64,000 nt of DNA from assembly GCA_021773365.1 (NCBI GenBank), contig JAJFKF010000150.1:1-64000 (forward strand). Reading direction: 5' to 3'. Position numbers and translations under genes: made by a program. The notes beneath the pieces are model-generated. The model searched no databases and had not been told where the DNA came from. It worked only from the letters and a program-made list of their open reading frames with translations. This DNA comes from Gammaproteobacteria bacterium (GTDB lineage Bacteria > Pseudomonadota > Gammaproteobacteria > Steroidobacterales > Steroidobacteraceae). Within the stretch, counting starts at the first letter, position 1. Every line of letters begins with the position of its first letter. Of the stretch, positions 9,769 to 17,831 are shown one piece after another.

Positions 9769-9850
9769 AAATAAGGGATCATTTTTAGCCCCGGGGTGAG
9801 GCCTTTGGTCACTCTTTATATCAATTTCAGCAGCACGCTGAATACATGCA

Positions 9851-10468
9851 TCAATGGAACTGAACATACTGTTGGCTCTTCACGTTGCGTCGCCCAGGTC
9901 CGCGCACAAGCGCCGGATTGCGCGATGCCGCAGGCATTCCATGGCCGGAAGATCGGCCTTCCAACAGGCCAGCAGCCAGTCGCGCCAGAATTGCGCGTCG
10001 TCCTCCCAACGGAAGCGCGGTTGCCCTGCACGGGCGAGCCTGTGGCACGCTCATGGACGCGAACGACGCGGCGGCCGCCGCGTCCACGCCAAACATCATC
10101 TGTGCCGTGGTGCGATCGGCCTCGGCAAACTGCCGCGCAGTCAGCAGCGTATCGAGCAGCAGATCCTCGCAGGAGTCGCGCGGCGCCAGACGCACCGTCT
10201 CGGTCGCCTCAATGAGTCGCAGGTCCAAGATGAGAAAGGGAAACTCCGCGGCGCGGGCCTGCGCCTCCACATCGATTCGGCCCCACAGATCGCGGTTTCG
10301 GGCCAGGAAAGACGCTGTGACAGAAGCCCCGCCCTCGATGGCGCGCAGACACAGCCACCCAATCCATTGCACGTTGTACTCTCGCGCCCGCTCGATGGAC
10401 GACAAGCCGACCCAGCGCGGCGGGACAAAGCCAGATTCACTACTCTCGTCAGCCTTAACGGTTTCCAT
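9851..10468 (-). CDS. FlhD-like transcriptional regulator, probably frameshifted near its end
   Basis: The start is ATG 10468, with GGAGG six bases upstream, giving 205 codons. A unique N-terminal part (RWVGLSSIERAREYNVQWIG) is followed by a stretch resembling FlhD: LLLDTLLTARQFAEADRTTA, then QMMFGVDAAAAASFASMSVP, comparable to FlhD segments around LLLAQRLIxxDRASAMFRLG and LTLPQ. After MSVPQ the annotated frame becomes low-complexity. Skipping one base near 10039 opens a convincing continuation (LARAGQPRFRWEDD, FWRDWLLACWKADLPAMECL) ending at TGA 9882-9880. A single-base insertion or sequencing error is therefore likely. The FlhC-like partner is encoded divergently 109 bp away. Confidence 0.6.
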   Translation of the reverse strand: METVKADESSESGFVPPRWVGLSSIERAREYNVQWIGWLCLRAIEGGASVTASFLARNRDLWGRIDVEAQARAAEFPFLILDLRLIEATETVRLAPRDSCEDLLLDTLLTARQFAEADRTTAQMMFGVDAAAAASFASMSVPQARPCRATALPLGGRRAILARLAAGLLEGRSSGHGMPAASRNPALVRGPGRRNVKSQQYVQFH

Positions 10469-10577
10469 GCGCTCCTCCACGAACGTCGAGGCGCGCATTG
10501 TCCACGAAGTGAATAGGAGTTGACGAATCAATTTTCCGGTTACTTTTGGCAGAAACCTCGACCCAACAGGAGGATCC

Positions 10578-11084
10578 ATGGAAGTTACAGTGGGGGATGT
10601 GAGATACGACCGCTATCACCGGCGCATCAACACCGGTATTCGTTTGATGTCGCATGGCGCGCGGGCACAAGTGGCGAGCGCCTTAAGCGAGCTGACCCTC
10701 GATCAGCTGAGCACCTTGCGGAAACGCTGGATGTGTGGCGCCGATGATGGCCCGCGGGGGCCTGCGCCAAGCTCTTACCTGCCGTTCTTCAAGTCGGAGG
10801 AGCGGTCAAGCCACGCCGCGATCTTCGTCGGCATCTACCGCGCCATCGGTGGGTACCTGAAGAAGTCAGTCCTGGAGGCCGCGGAATGCTTCTGCACCGC
10901 CTTTGAGATTTACCGGGCGTGGGAACCGCGTGCCGTCCTGGAGTTCGACCAGTGCGTGCTGCTCGGTCACGGTGCCGCCAAGGGGGATGAGGTTGAGCTC
11001 ATGCGCTGTGCGGGGTGCCGCTGCGCGCTAGTGGTGGACAAGCTCAGGATTGCGCAGTTGCGGTGCGGGGAGTGCCGGGAGTGA
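10578..11084 (+). CDS. FlhC-like transcriptional activator
   Basis: The 168-residue protein resembles FlhC throughout: an N-terminal helix (IRLMSHGARAQVASALSELT), a central GPAPSSYLPFF segment, SSHAAIFVGIYRAIG, and a C-terminal zinc site with two CxxC pairs (CAGC and CGEC). AGGAGG lies six bases before the ATG. In SXT/R391-type elements and IncC plasmids, FlhDC homologues (SetCD, AcaCD) switch on transfer genes. With the FlhD-like gene opposite, this pair likely had such a role here, although no target transfer genes remain in view. No flagellar gene is nearby. Confidence 0.75.
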   Translation: MEVTVGDVRYDRYHRRINTGIRLMSHGARAQVASALSELTLDQLSTLRKRWMCGADDGPRGPAPSSYLPFFKSEERSSHAAIFVGIYRAIGGYLKKSVLEAAECFCTAFEIYRAWEPRAVLEFDQCVLLGHGAAKGDEVELMRCAGCRCALVVDKLRIAQLRCGECRE

Positions 11085-11161
11085 ATCTGAAAGAGTATCT
11101 CCTGGCGCAGCTCAACTTGCCCGACGATGAGGGCGCGGCGCTTCGGCGTGCGTTGGCGCGG

Positions 11162-11431
11162 CTACAGCCGCCGGGGTAGTCTGTCGGCGATGAACAGCGA
11201 CAGCAGCCCGTAGTACAGGAACAGGACGACACCGAACCCCAGCGACATACCGGCGATCTGGAGGAAGGGGAAGCGCGGGCCGACGGCTGACAGCTCGAAG
11301 AGGACGGCGGCCAGGACGCCGAGCACCATGGCGCCTGCGCAGAGGGTGCGGACGAGGGGTTCGAGCAGCACCAGGACGGTGCCGATGGGGGCGCGCAGGA
11401 TGTGCCAGCCGATAAGGACCGCCCTATTCAT
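11162..11431 (-). CDS. Small membrane protein coupled to csrA
   Basis: The 89-residue protein has two or three hydrophobic segments ([59 protein letters not shown]) and a basic end (DRLPRRL). Its ATG at 11431 lies inside the final codons of csrA, an 8-base overlap, so it is probably translated by re-initiation. Function unknown; the conserved-looking pairing with csrA suggests a joint role within the element. Confidence 0.7.
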   Translation of the reverse strand: MNRAVLIGWHILRAPIGTVLVLLEPLVRTLCAGAMVLGVLAAVLFELSAVGPRFPFLQIAGMSLGFGVVLFLYYGLLSLFIADRLPRRL

Positions 11432-11603
11432 GGGCGGCCTTTTCCATCTGGATGCGCTCGTAGACTTCGTGCCTATGCACGGGAATCTCCCTGGGGGCCT
11501 CCACGCCAAGGCGCACCTGGCCGCCCTTTACGTCCAGAACGGTCACGGTGACATTGGTTCCGATCATTACGATTTCGCCGAGACGGCGTGTCAGTACGAG
11601 CAT
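11424..11603 (-). CDS. csrA: CsrA/RsmA-type RNA-binding regulator (59 aa)
   Basis: The translation starts [20 protein letters not shown] and contains [20 protein letters not shown] followed by EVYERI, the signature of CsrA, including the N-terminal MLVLTRR strand and the GVxAPxxIxVHRxE core that bind GGA-containing RNA. An ideal GGAGGA site precedes the ATG. It is shorter than 60 residues and so easily missed by ORF callers. Sitting inside an accessory element beside FlhDC-like regulators, it is probably an element-borne paralogue of the host regulator rather than the housekeeping copy. Confidence 0.92.
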   Translation of the reverse strand: MLVLTRRLGEIVMIGTNVTVTVLDVKGGQVRLGVEAPREIPVHRHEVYERIQMEKAAHE

Positions 11604-11702
11604 TGAGGATTCCTCCGTGAGTCGCTGAGAATCTGCTACCTTTAGGCAGTCTACCGGTAACTGCGTAGCCTCTCAAGTAGCCTCCCTTTAGGGTGGCTGC
11701 CG

Positions 11703-11927
11703 ATGAAAAGCCACGCCCTCCAGAAACGCATCGGTAAAGCCGTCCGCACCCGCCGGGAAGCCCTCGGAATTAGCCAGGAAGCCTTCGCCGACCAGATCAA
11801 AATGCACCGGGCCTATTATGGCGCGTTGGAGCGCGGGGAGAAGAATCTCCAGCTCTCCACCCTGGAGCGCGTCTGCGCCGGATTGGGGAGCAGGATGGCG
11901 GAAGTGATCGGGGATGCGGAAAGGTAG
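11703..11927 (+). CDS. XRE-family helix-turn-helix regulator
   Basis: The 74-residue protein is a single Cro/CI-type HTH: RIGKAVRTRREALGISQEAF, then the recognition helix region (MHRAYYGALERGEKNLQLST) and LERVCAGLGSRMAEVIG. It lies divergent from csrA and upstream of the HerA operon. It could repress itself and the element genes around it. A heptamer repeat follows immediately after its stop. Confidence 0.85.
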   Translation: MKSHALQKRIGKAVRTRREALGISQEAFADQIKMHRAYYGALERGEKNLQLSTLERVCAGLGSRMAEVIGDAER

Positions 11928-11928
11928 C

Positions 11929-11970
11929 TGAGGGGTGAGGGGTGAGGGGTGAGGGGTGAGGGGTGAGGGA
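11929..11970 (+). repeat. Heptamer tandem repeat GGGGTGA, about five to six copies
   Basis: Directly after the XRE stop codon the unit GGGGTGA is repeated head to tail. The 7-bp unit shifts the frame with each copy and is purine-rich on the plus strand. Such slippage-prone tracts vary in copy number between strains. It lies between the regulator and the HerA-NurA-methyltransferase operon. Confidence 0.9.
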
Positions 11971-12235
11971 TAAAGGACTTGGACAAGAGACCGGGAATCA
12001 CCCCACCAATAATCCCTCTCATGCATATAAATCTCAAGACTGATCGGCAGGCGCTGGCCGATTTCGACCCAGTTCTGACAGCGGACTGGTCCAAGTTGAG
12101 TGGCACAAAGCCGACGATCGTCTCGGCACGAGTATGCGTCAGCCGATTTCCGGTCCGTGCAGACGCGCGTATTTGGGTGGACGGCAGGTGGCCGGGCGGG
12201 CATCCTAACCGGATAATTGTCGGGGAGAGGGATAG

Positions 12236-14347
12236 ATGGACATCGTATCGAAAGTGTCGAAAACGCTAGCCGATGAGCTGGCGCCGGACTTGGCGCAAGC
12301 TGGCGAGCGGCTGACCGAACTACTAGACGCTGCCGCTTACGTCGGCGACGTTTATTCGCTGTCCTACGCCGAGACTCTAGTTCAGATTCACGACCACTAC
12401 CGCGCGAAGGTCGGCGGCGTCCCCGCGTTGTCTTTCCTGCTAGCAAGCCGCATCCAGCCGGCCGGGAAGACCGACGTGCGCGAAGAAGATTCGTCGGTTC
12501 TGCTGCTTCGTGTCCTGGACCATTCCGACCTGCCCAACGCAGCGGAGGCGCTACGTGTGCGCGTCGAGACGGCGCAGCGCGTGAGTGGCGAGGTCAAGAC
12601 GCACTGGGACGACAAGTCGGTGATGGATCCGACGACACACAATCTTTTGAGCTATGCCGGCGTGCGGTGTCGCGTACTCGGCACGTTCTACGTCGAGCAG
12701 TTGGCGGATCAGTACGCGCTGATCTTCGGATCCGATATCAGCAACTACTACCCGAACCGCGGCCTGAAAGTGTACAAACCCCGCGCTGACGTGCTCGCGC
12801 GTATCGTGAACTATCGTGATCCCCGCGACCCGAAGAGTTACGACCCGAGTGCGCAGGTGACCATTGGCGAGGTCCGATACGCCTCCACGAACCGTCCGTT
12901 CCAAATGATTTCGGATGTGTCCGTTGCAATCGCCCCGCGTGACCTACTGGGACAGAAGACTGCGCTGTTCGGCATGACCCGCACAGGCAAATCGAACACG
13001 ACGAAGATCATCCTGAAGTCGATATTCGAGCTGCGCTGGCGCAGTTCGAGTGAGCGGATCGGCCAGCTCGTGTTCGATCCGAACGGCGAGTACGCTAACG
13101 AAAACACCCAGGACGCGACAACGAAGGCGAAACAACCGACCGCCATCAAGAACGTGTGGGCCTGTGGCCCCACTGACAAACACGCGCAGCTCAAAAGCGA
13201 CGTGGTCACGTACGGAATCATGGCGCACCCACATGATCCAGAGCGCAGACTGATGCTGCTCAACTTCTACATGGATGCCAACCTCGAGATTGGAAAGAGC
13301 ATAATCGAAGCTGCACTCGCACCAGATCGCGGCTCCAAGTACATCGGAAACTTCTGCGACGTTCGCCTCGAAGCACCCGAGAGAACCGACCGCTCGGCAA
13401 CGAAGCGTCATGATCGGCGCGTGCTTGCGTACCGCGCGCTGCTGTTCAAGGCAGGCTTGGCGCCGCCCGCTTCCATGAAGCCAACGACCGGGGGGCTGTT
13501 CAACAAAGACCTGCTCGCAGCTCTCGCCGCCCCCCAGGGAAAGGACGAAGCGGCCTATCGGTCGTGCGGCGTCATCCTCGCCAAGAAGAATCCAGGCTGG
13601 GCCGAGCTTACGCAGGCGCTGGCGACACTCCGTGAATTCATCTTCGATAACACGTCGGCCTGGGGAGCCTTTGACCAGGAGTACGTACAGACCAGTTCGT
13701 CGGGCTCGTGGGCGGACGATGACTTCCGCAAGATTCTCGAAATGTTCGCGTACTCGAATGGCTCGCGCCTGATTGGCCGCGTCAAGACGCAGCACACCGC
13801 TGATACGAGCACCGACTACGCCGACGACATCTACCTCCAGCTGGCCGAAGGCAAGCTCGTCATCGTGGATCAGTCGAGCGGCGACCCGCAGCTCAATAAG
13901 GCGGCGGCTGACCGCGTAATGTGGAAAATTTTCGAACGGAACCAAGAACTATTTCGTACTGCTCAGGCGCCACCGAACATTCTCGTATATCTGGAAGAGG
14001 CGCACAACATCTTGCCGGCGTCGAACGAGCAAGATTTCTCCGACATCTGGGTGCGCACAGCCAAGGAAGGTGCGAAGTACAACATCGGGCTGGTCTACGC
14101 AACCCAGGAAGTCAGCACGATCCAGAAGAACATCCTGCGGAATACGGCGAACTGGTTTATCGGTCACTTGAATAACTCGGACGAGACCAGGGAGCTACGG
14201 AAGTTTTACGACTTCGCCGACTTTGAGGCCAGCATCCTGCGGGCGCAGGACAAGGGCTTCTTGCGGGTTAAGACACTTTCGAACCCATACGTCGTGCCCG
14301 TTCAGGTATCGCTGTTCTCCATTACGACGACCTCGCCGGTGGCATGA
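12236..14347 (+). CDS. HerA-like hexameric DNA translocase/ATPase
   Basis: The 703-residue protein has an N-terminal HAS-barrel-like part, a Walker A motif [12 protein letters not shown] at about residues 247-258, Walker [10 protein letters not shown] at about 582-590, and a downstream sensor YATQEVS. This is the FtsK-HerA layout. HerA forms a hexamer that pumps DNA into the NurA nuclease, and the next gene encodes NurA, only three bases after this stop. A GGGGAGAGGG ribosome site precedes the ATG. With the methyltransferase third in the operon, the set looks like a defence module with self-marking rather than archaeal-type end resection. Confidence 0.9.
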   Translation: MDIVSKVSKTLADELAPDLAQAGERLTELLDAAAYVGDVYSLSYAETLVQIHDHYRAKVGGVPALSFLLASRIQPAGKTDVREEDSSVLLLRVLDHSDLPNAAEALRVRVETAQRVSGEVKTHWDDKSVMDPTTHNLLSYAGVRCRVLGTFYVEQLADQYALIFGSDISNYYPNRGLKVYKPRADVLARIVNYRDPRDPKSYDPSAQVTIGEVRYASTNRPFQMISDVSVAIAPRDLLGQKTALFGMTRTGKSNTTKIILKSIFELRWRSSSERIGQLVFDPNGEYANENTQDATTKAKQPTAIKNVWACGPTDKHAQLKSDVVTYGIMAHPHDPERRLMLLNFYMDANLEIGKSIIEAALAPDRGSKYIGNFCDVRLEAPERTDRSATKRHDRRVLAYRALLFKAGLAPPASMKPTTGGLFNKDLLAALAAPQGKDEAAYRSCGVILAKKNPGWAELTQALATLREFIFDNTSAWGAFDQEYVQTSSSGSWADDDFRKILEMFAYSNGSRLIGRVKTQHTADTSTDYADDIYLQLAEGKLVIVDQSSGDPQLNKAAADRVMWKIFERNQELFRTAQAPPNILVYLEEAHNILPASNEQDFSDIWVRTAKEGAKYNIGLVYATQEVSTIQKNILRNTANWFIGHLNNSDETRELRKFYDFADFEASILRAQDKGFLRVKTLSNPYVVPVQVSLFSITTTSPVA

Positions 14348-14350
14348 GCG

Positions 14351-15703
14351 ATGCCATACGAAAACGAATTCGCGGGCTACCGCTCATTGCAGCGCCTCGC
14401 TGACTCGGAGCGCGTCAAGCAACTGCTGTCGCGCTCTAGGGTGCAAGCCACCCCCGATCGGTCGGCGACCAATCCTCCGAAGGCGGCGCCGACTTTCTCC
14501 GGTACGATGCCGGAATTCGTGGTCGCAATCGACGGGAGCCAAGCAGAAGTCGATGTGAAGAACGGCTACCCCGGCGCAAAGGTTGGGTATCTGAGTGTAG
14601 CAAGCGTGCTGCTGGACCTAGCTGCAATCGATGCTCTCGATGAGCAGCGGCCGGCCGACCCGGCGGAGTTCCGTAAGACAGAGCAGGCCGCTACTATCGA
14701 CGCAGCACTGCCGGGTAGCAATGTTGTAACGCGCACGCACGCGTCGGCACGAGTCGCGTTCCGGGAAGAGGTCTATGATGTTCTACACAACAGCATTGTG
14801 GACGTGGAAGACCGCACGCCGCTGCTTGACACTTACGAGGCGCTACTTGCACTAAAACCAACTGCCCGCGAGCAGGCGTGTCCATACCGAGAGGACAGCG
14901 GTTGCTCCGAACACTTCTCGGTGCCAGCAGGACTGACGAGCTGCCCATGCAGCGAACATCGGCCGATCTGGTCGACTGACGCACTTCGCAGCCATGAATC
15001 GTTTCGGGACTCGGGTACCAACGGCGAGGCGTACGGCGAAGTGATGCAAGTGTGGGAGCGAGTCTTGCTCATTCATCTTCTGCGTGCGTTTGAGCGGCGG
15101 AACTTGCTCGGGCGCGTCCACCGGCTCGCGTTCTTCCTAGACGGCCCGCTAGCGCTGTTCGGACATCCCGCGTGGTTATCCGCAGCGATTTCATCGGAAT
15201 TAAAGCGGCTGAATGCAAAAGTCCGCGCTTCGACGGGGCAGGACATCATCATCATCGGCATCGAGAAATCTGGGCAGTTTGTCGCGCACTTCGAAGAACT
15301 TGACCAAGCTGAGGCTCCTGGCTCGGTACGGTTCAATGCGCGCGACTACTTGTTGTTGACCGACAGCTACATCAAGGAGCGAGTGATCTTCTCGAACTCG
15401 CAGAAGAGGTACGGTCTGGATACATATTTTGGGCGCAAGCTTTTCTACAAGACGCAGAGCGGCGCAAGAATCGTTGCGAGCATTCCGTTCCTCGACGATC
15501 AGCAGGACACTCTCGCCACCAATGACAGCTCGCTCTATCCAGTCCTGCCGGTCACGTTCGCACTGCTGGACAAGCTGGTGTGTTCACGGTTCCCCAATGC
15601 AATGGCACCTATCGTCTCCGCCCATGCTCAGGCGGCAATCCCATTGACTTTGGGAGCGAAGGTTCTAGAACAGCTTGCCAAAGCACTGATGCGAGGTACG
15701 TAA
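14351..15703 (+). CDS. NurA-family 5'-3' nuclease
   Basis: The 450-residue protein has the NurA hallmark FVVAIDGSQAEVDV at about residues 56-69, where the Asp binds catalytic manganese, followed by YLSVASVLLDL. A second acidic region DGPLALFGHPAWL near 265 and a C-terminal SAHAQAAIPLTLGAKVLEQL with the expected His near 430 complete the nuclease. A cysteine-rich insert at about 177-200 (CPYREDSGC, TSCPCSEH) looks like a metal-binding knuckle. The gene starts three bases after HerA and ends three bases before the methyltransferase, a tight operon. It is expected to cut DNA fed by HerA. Confidence 0.85.
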   Translation: MPYENEFAGYRSLQRLADSERVKQLLSRSRVQATPDRSATNPPKAAPTFSGTMPEFVVAIDGSQAEVDVKNGYPGAKVGYLSVASVLLDLAAIDALDEQRPADPAEFRKTEQAATIDAALPGSNVVTRTHASARVAFREEVYDVLHNSIVDVEDRTPLLDTYEALLALKPTAREQACPYREDSGCSEHFSVPAGLTSCPCSEHRPIWSTDALRSHESFRDSGTNGEAYGEVMQVWERVLLIHLLRAFERRNLLGRVHRLAFFLDGPLALFGHPAWLSAAISSELKRLNAKVRASTGQDIIIIGIEKSGQFVAHFEELDQAEAPGSVRFNARDYLLLTDSYIKERVIFSNSQKRYGLDTYFGRKLFYKTQSGARIVASIPFLDDQQDTLATNDSSLYPVLPVTFALLDKLVCSRFPNAMAPIVSAHAQAAIPLTLGAKVLEQLAKALMRGT

Positions 15704-15706
15704 GTC

Positions 15707-16822
15707 ATGGCGGGGCCTGCTGCCTATGACACTCCAGCGCGCCGCTGGGCGGGCTTTGGCCCGTACTATGCAATGTTTCCGACCGAGTTTGCAGACCAAG
15801 TGATTCGCAAGCACTCGGACGAAGGCGACCTGGTGCTCGATCCGTTCGCGGGACGCGGCACGTCAATTTTCAGCGCGGCGACACAGAAGCGAAGGGCTGT
15901 CGGAATTGAAATTAGCCCCGTTGGCTTCCTATATGCGCGGACAAAGCTACGGCCCGCCGAGAAAGAATTGATTCAGCAGCGTATCAAGGCCATCGGTAGG
16001 AAGGCTGCAAGCAGGACAATCGCAGAAGCGGCAAGTGACCTCCCGGAGTTCTTTACTAGGTGCTTCTCAGTTAATGTGCGGCGCTTCCTAGTCTCTGCCC
16101 GCCGTCATCTCGCCTGGCGCAGTTCTAGCATCGACCGGACGACGATGGCAATGATCCTCGTTTACCTCCACGGCAAAAGGGGCGCGGCACTGTCGAATCA
16201 GATGCGCCAAACGAAGTCCATGTCGCCCGACTACGCAATCCGGTGGTGGGATGAGCGCGGCTTGTCACCACCGGAGCTTGACCCAGTAGCGTTCTTCGAC
16301 TCTCGATTGAACTGGCGCTACGCACGCGGAACGCCAGATTGCGAGCAGTCGTCGGTATATCTCGGCAACAGCTTGCAGCTACTACCGCGCCTCGCCCTCC
16401 GGACGAAGCGCGGAGATTTGCCCAAGGCCAAATTGCTGTTTACCTCACCGCCGTACTATGGAGTGACCAACTATCACTACGACCAGTGGTTGCGTCTGTG
16501 GCTGCTCGGTGGGCCGCCGGGTGCGGAGCGCAGCGGCAACGGTCGATGTGGAAAGTTCGAGCATCGGGAGAACTACAAGGCGCTGCTGGAGCAGATATTC
16601 CGGCATGCGAAGGGCGTGATGCATCGCGACGCTGTCGTATACGTGCGCACTGATGCACGGAAGTTCACCCGCGACACCACCATCGACGCGCTGCGCAGGA
16701 CGTTTCCAGCAAAATCGTTGTCGATTCGGCGACGCCCAATCGAAGGCCCAAGTCAGACTCATCTCTTTGGCGACTTCGGTGAGCGAGTCGGGGAAGTCGA
16801 TCTTGTTTTGCAGCCGAAGTGA
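15707..16822 (+). CDS. DNA methyltransferase (N6-adenine or N4-cytosine type)
   Basis: The 371-residue protein has a SAM-binding motif DPFAGRGTSIFSAATQ at about 45-60 and, far downstream at about 245, the catalytic SPPYYGVTNYHYDQW. The order (SAM motif first) combined with SPPY is the reverse of the usual beta-class order and implies a permuted layout. The start YDTPARRWAGFGPYYAMFPT and the lack of an obvious separate recognition domain resemble stand-alone modification enzymes in defence clusters. The likely job is marking host DNA so that HerA-NurA spares it; this is inference from the operon. Confidence 0.85.
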   Translation: MAGPAAYDTPARRWAGFGPYYAMFPTEFADQVIRKHSDEGDLVLDPFAGRGTSIFSAATQKRRAVGIEISPVGFLYARTKLRPAEKELIQQRIKAIGRKAASRTIAEAASDLPEFFTRCFSVNVRRFLVSARRHLAWRSSSIDRTTMAMILVYLHGKRGAALSNQMRQTKSMSPDYAIRWWDERGLSPPELDPVAFFDSRLNWRYARGTPDCEQSSVYLGNSLQLLPRLALRTKRGDLPKAKLLFTSPPYYGVTNYHYDQWLRLWLLGGPPGAERSGNGRCGKFEHRENYKALLEQIFRHAKGVMHRDAVVYVRTDARKFTRDTTIDALRRTFPAKSLSIRRRPIEGPSQTHLFGDFGERVGEVDLVLQPK

Positions 16823-17113
16823 GCCCTCGTGCATCCGGTTCGCAACTGACTCTCCAATGAATGGACTTGTCTTTCCAGAACCCGCCAATTATGGCTGGCA
16901 GCAAATGGTCGAACCAGACGTTGCACATCGAACATCATCTGAGGCTTCACCTAATCGGCCGGCGTGGCGGTTTCTCCCGGCATGCACCGGAATCTATTAC
17001 CACATATAAACCGCCCCCGGTATTAGGGCCACATCTTCCAGTTTTTTAATCTGGCACCGCCACCCGTATTAGCCGAACCTCCTCGCCACACTTAACCACA
17101 AGGATTCCGGGTC

Positions 17114-17722
17114 ATGCGTGTCGAGAATCGTAAAAGAAACGAGACGTCGACCAGCCACCCCCGGCCCCGTGTCGCGCTCTCTCCCTGGGTCAACGAACGT
17201 TGTCCGCCCATCCATGACATTCTGAGCGCGCACGACGTGGCGCGGCTGACCCGCCGGCCACGGTGGGTGCTGGTGGGGCTGTGCCTTGTGGGCCGCTTTC
17301 CGAAGAAGGCGCGGTTTCGTGGTCGGGCGCTGGGGTGGCGGCGGACGGAAGTGTTGGAGTGGATGGCGCATGGGTTGGCGTTACGGCCTGAAGACAACAC
17401 GCGCGCCGATACGCACCGCCGCGCCGGGCAAATGCCTCTGCCGCTGCGCCACCAAGAACCCTGTTCTGCGCATCGAACGAAGCGTTTCAATCCGTCATCC
17501 ACACACAGCCACTCTTCGAACAAGGGAATCGCAATGAAGCTGCTAAGAGCAAAGGAAGTAGTCAAGGCGACCGGTCTTTCGAGAATGACCATCTGGCGAC
17601 TGGAGAAGGACGGCAAATTTCCCGCCCGCCGGACGCTAGGAATGAATTCCGTAGCCTGGCTGGAAGATGACGTAAATACCTGGATCGCATCGCGGCCGGC
17701 AGTACAGCCACGGCCCGCCTAG
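17114..17722 (+). CDS. Two AlpA-type DNA-binding domains in one frame
   Basis: The 202-codon frame holds two excisionase/AlpA-like winged helices. The first is ILSAHDVARLTRRPRWVLVG through GWRRTEVLEWMA (about residues 35-85). The second is MKLLRAKEVVKATGLSRMTI through NSVAWLEDDVNTWIASRP (141-198). The linker (about 90-140) is low in hydrophobics and looks like untranslated spacer. The second domain has its own ATG at 17534 and at 62 residues matches normal AlpA length. Either this is one tandem regulator or two genes whose intervening stop was lost. AlpA proteins control integrase expression or excision of prophage-like elements. Confidence 0.65.
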   Translation: MRVENRKRNETSTSHPRPRVALSPWVNERCPPIHDILSAHDVARLTRRPRWVLVGLCLVGRFPKKARFRGRALGWRRTEVLEWMAHGLALRPEDNTRADTHRRAGQMPLPLRHQEPCSAHRTKRFNPSSTHSHSSNKGIAMKLLRAKEVVKATGLSRMTIWRLEKDGKFPARRTLGMNSVAWLEDDVNTWIASRPAVQPRPA

Positions 17723-17831
17723 ATGTGACACGGATCAAGATCCTCAGCCAAAACGCTTGCAGGAGTTCACAGAAGAGCCAGATATCGGCGCGTAAAGTGA
17801 TCGAACTCTGACGATGTGGGGTGCAGGGATC

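Noticed and set aside
11979-12269. 96-codon frame upstream of and overlapping the HerA start
   Set aside because: No ribosome site, no recognisable domain and a 34-base overlap with the well-supported HerA start; treated as leader sequence.
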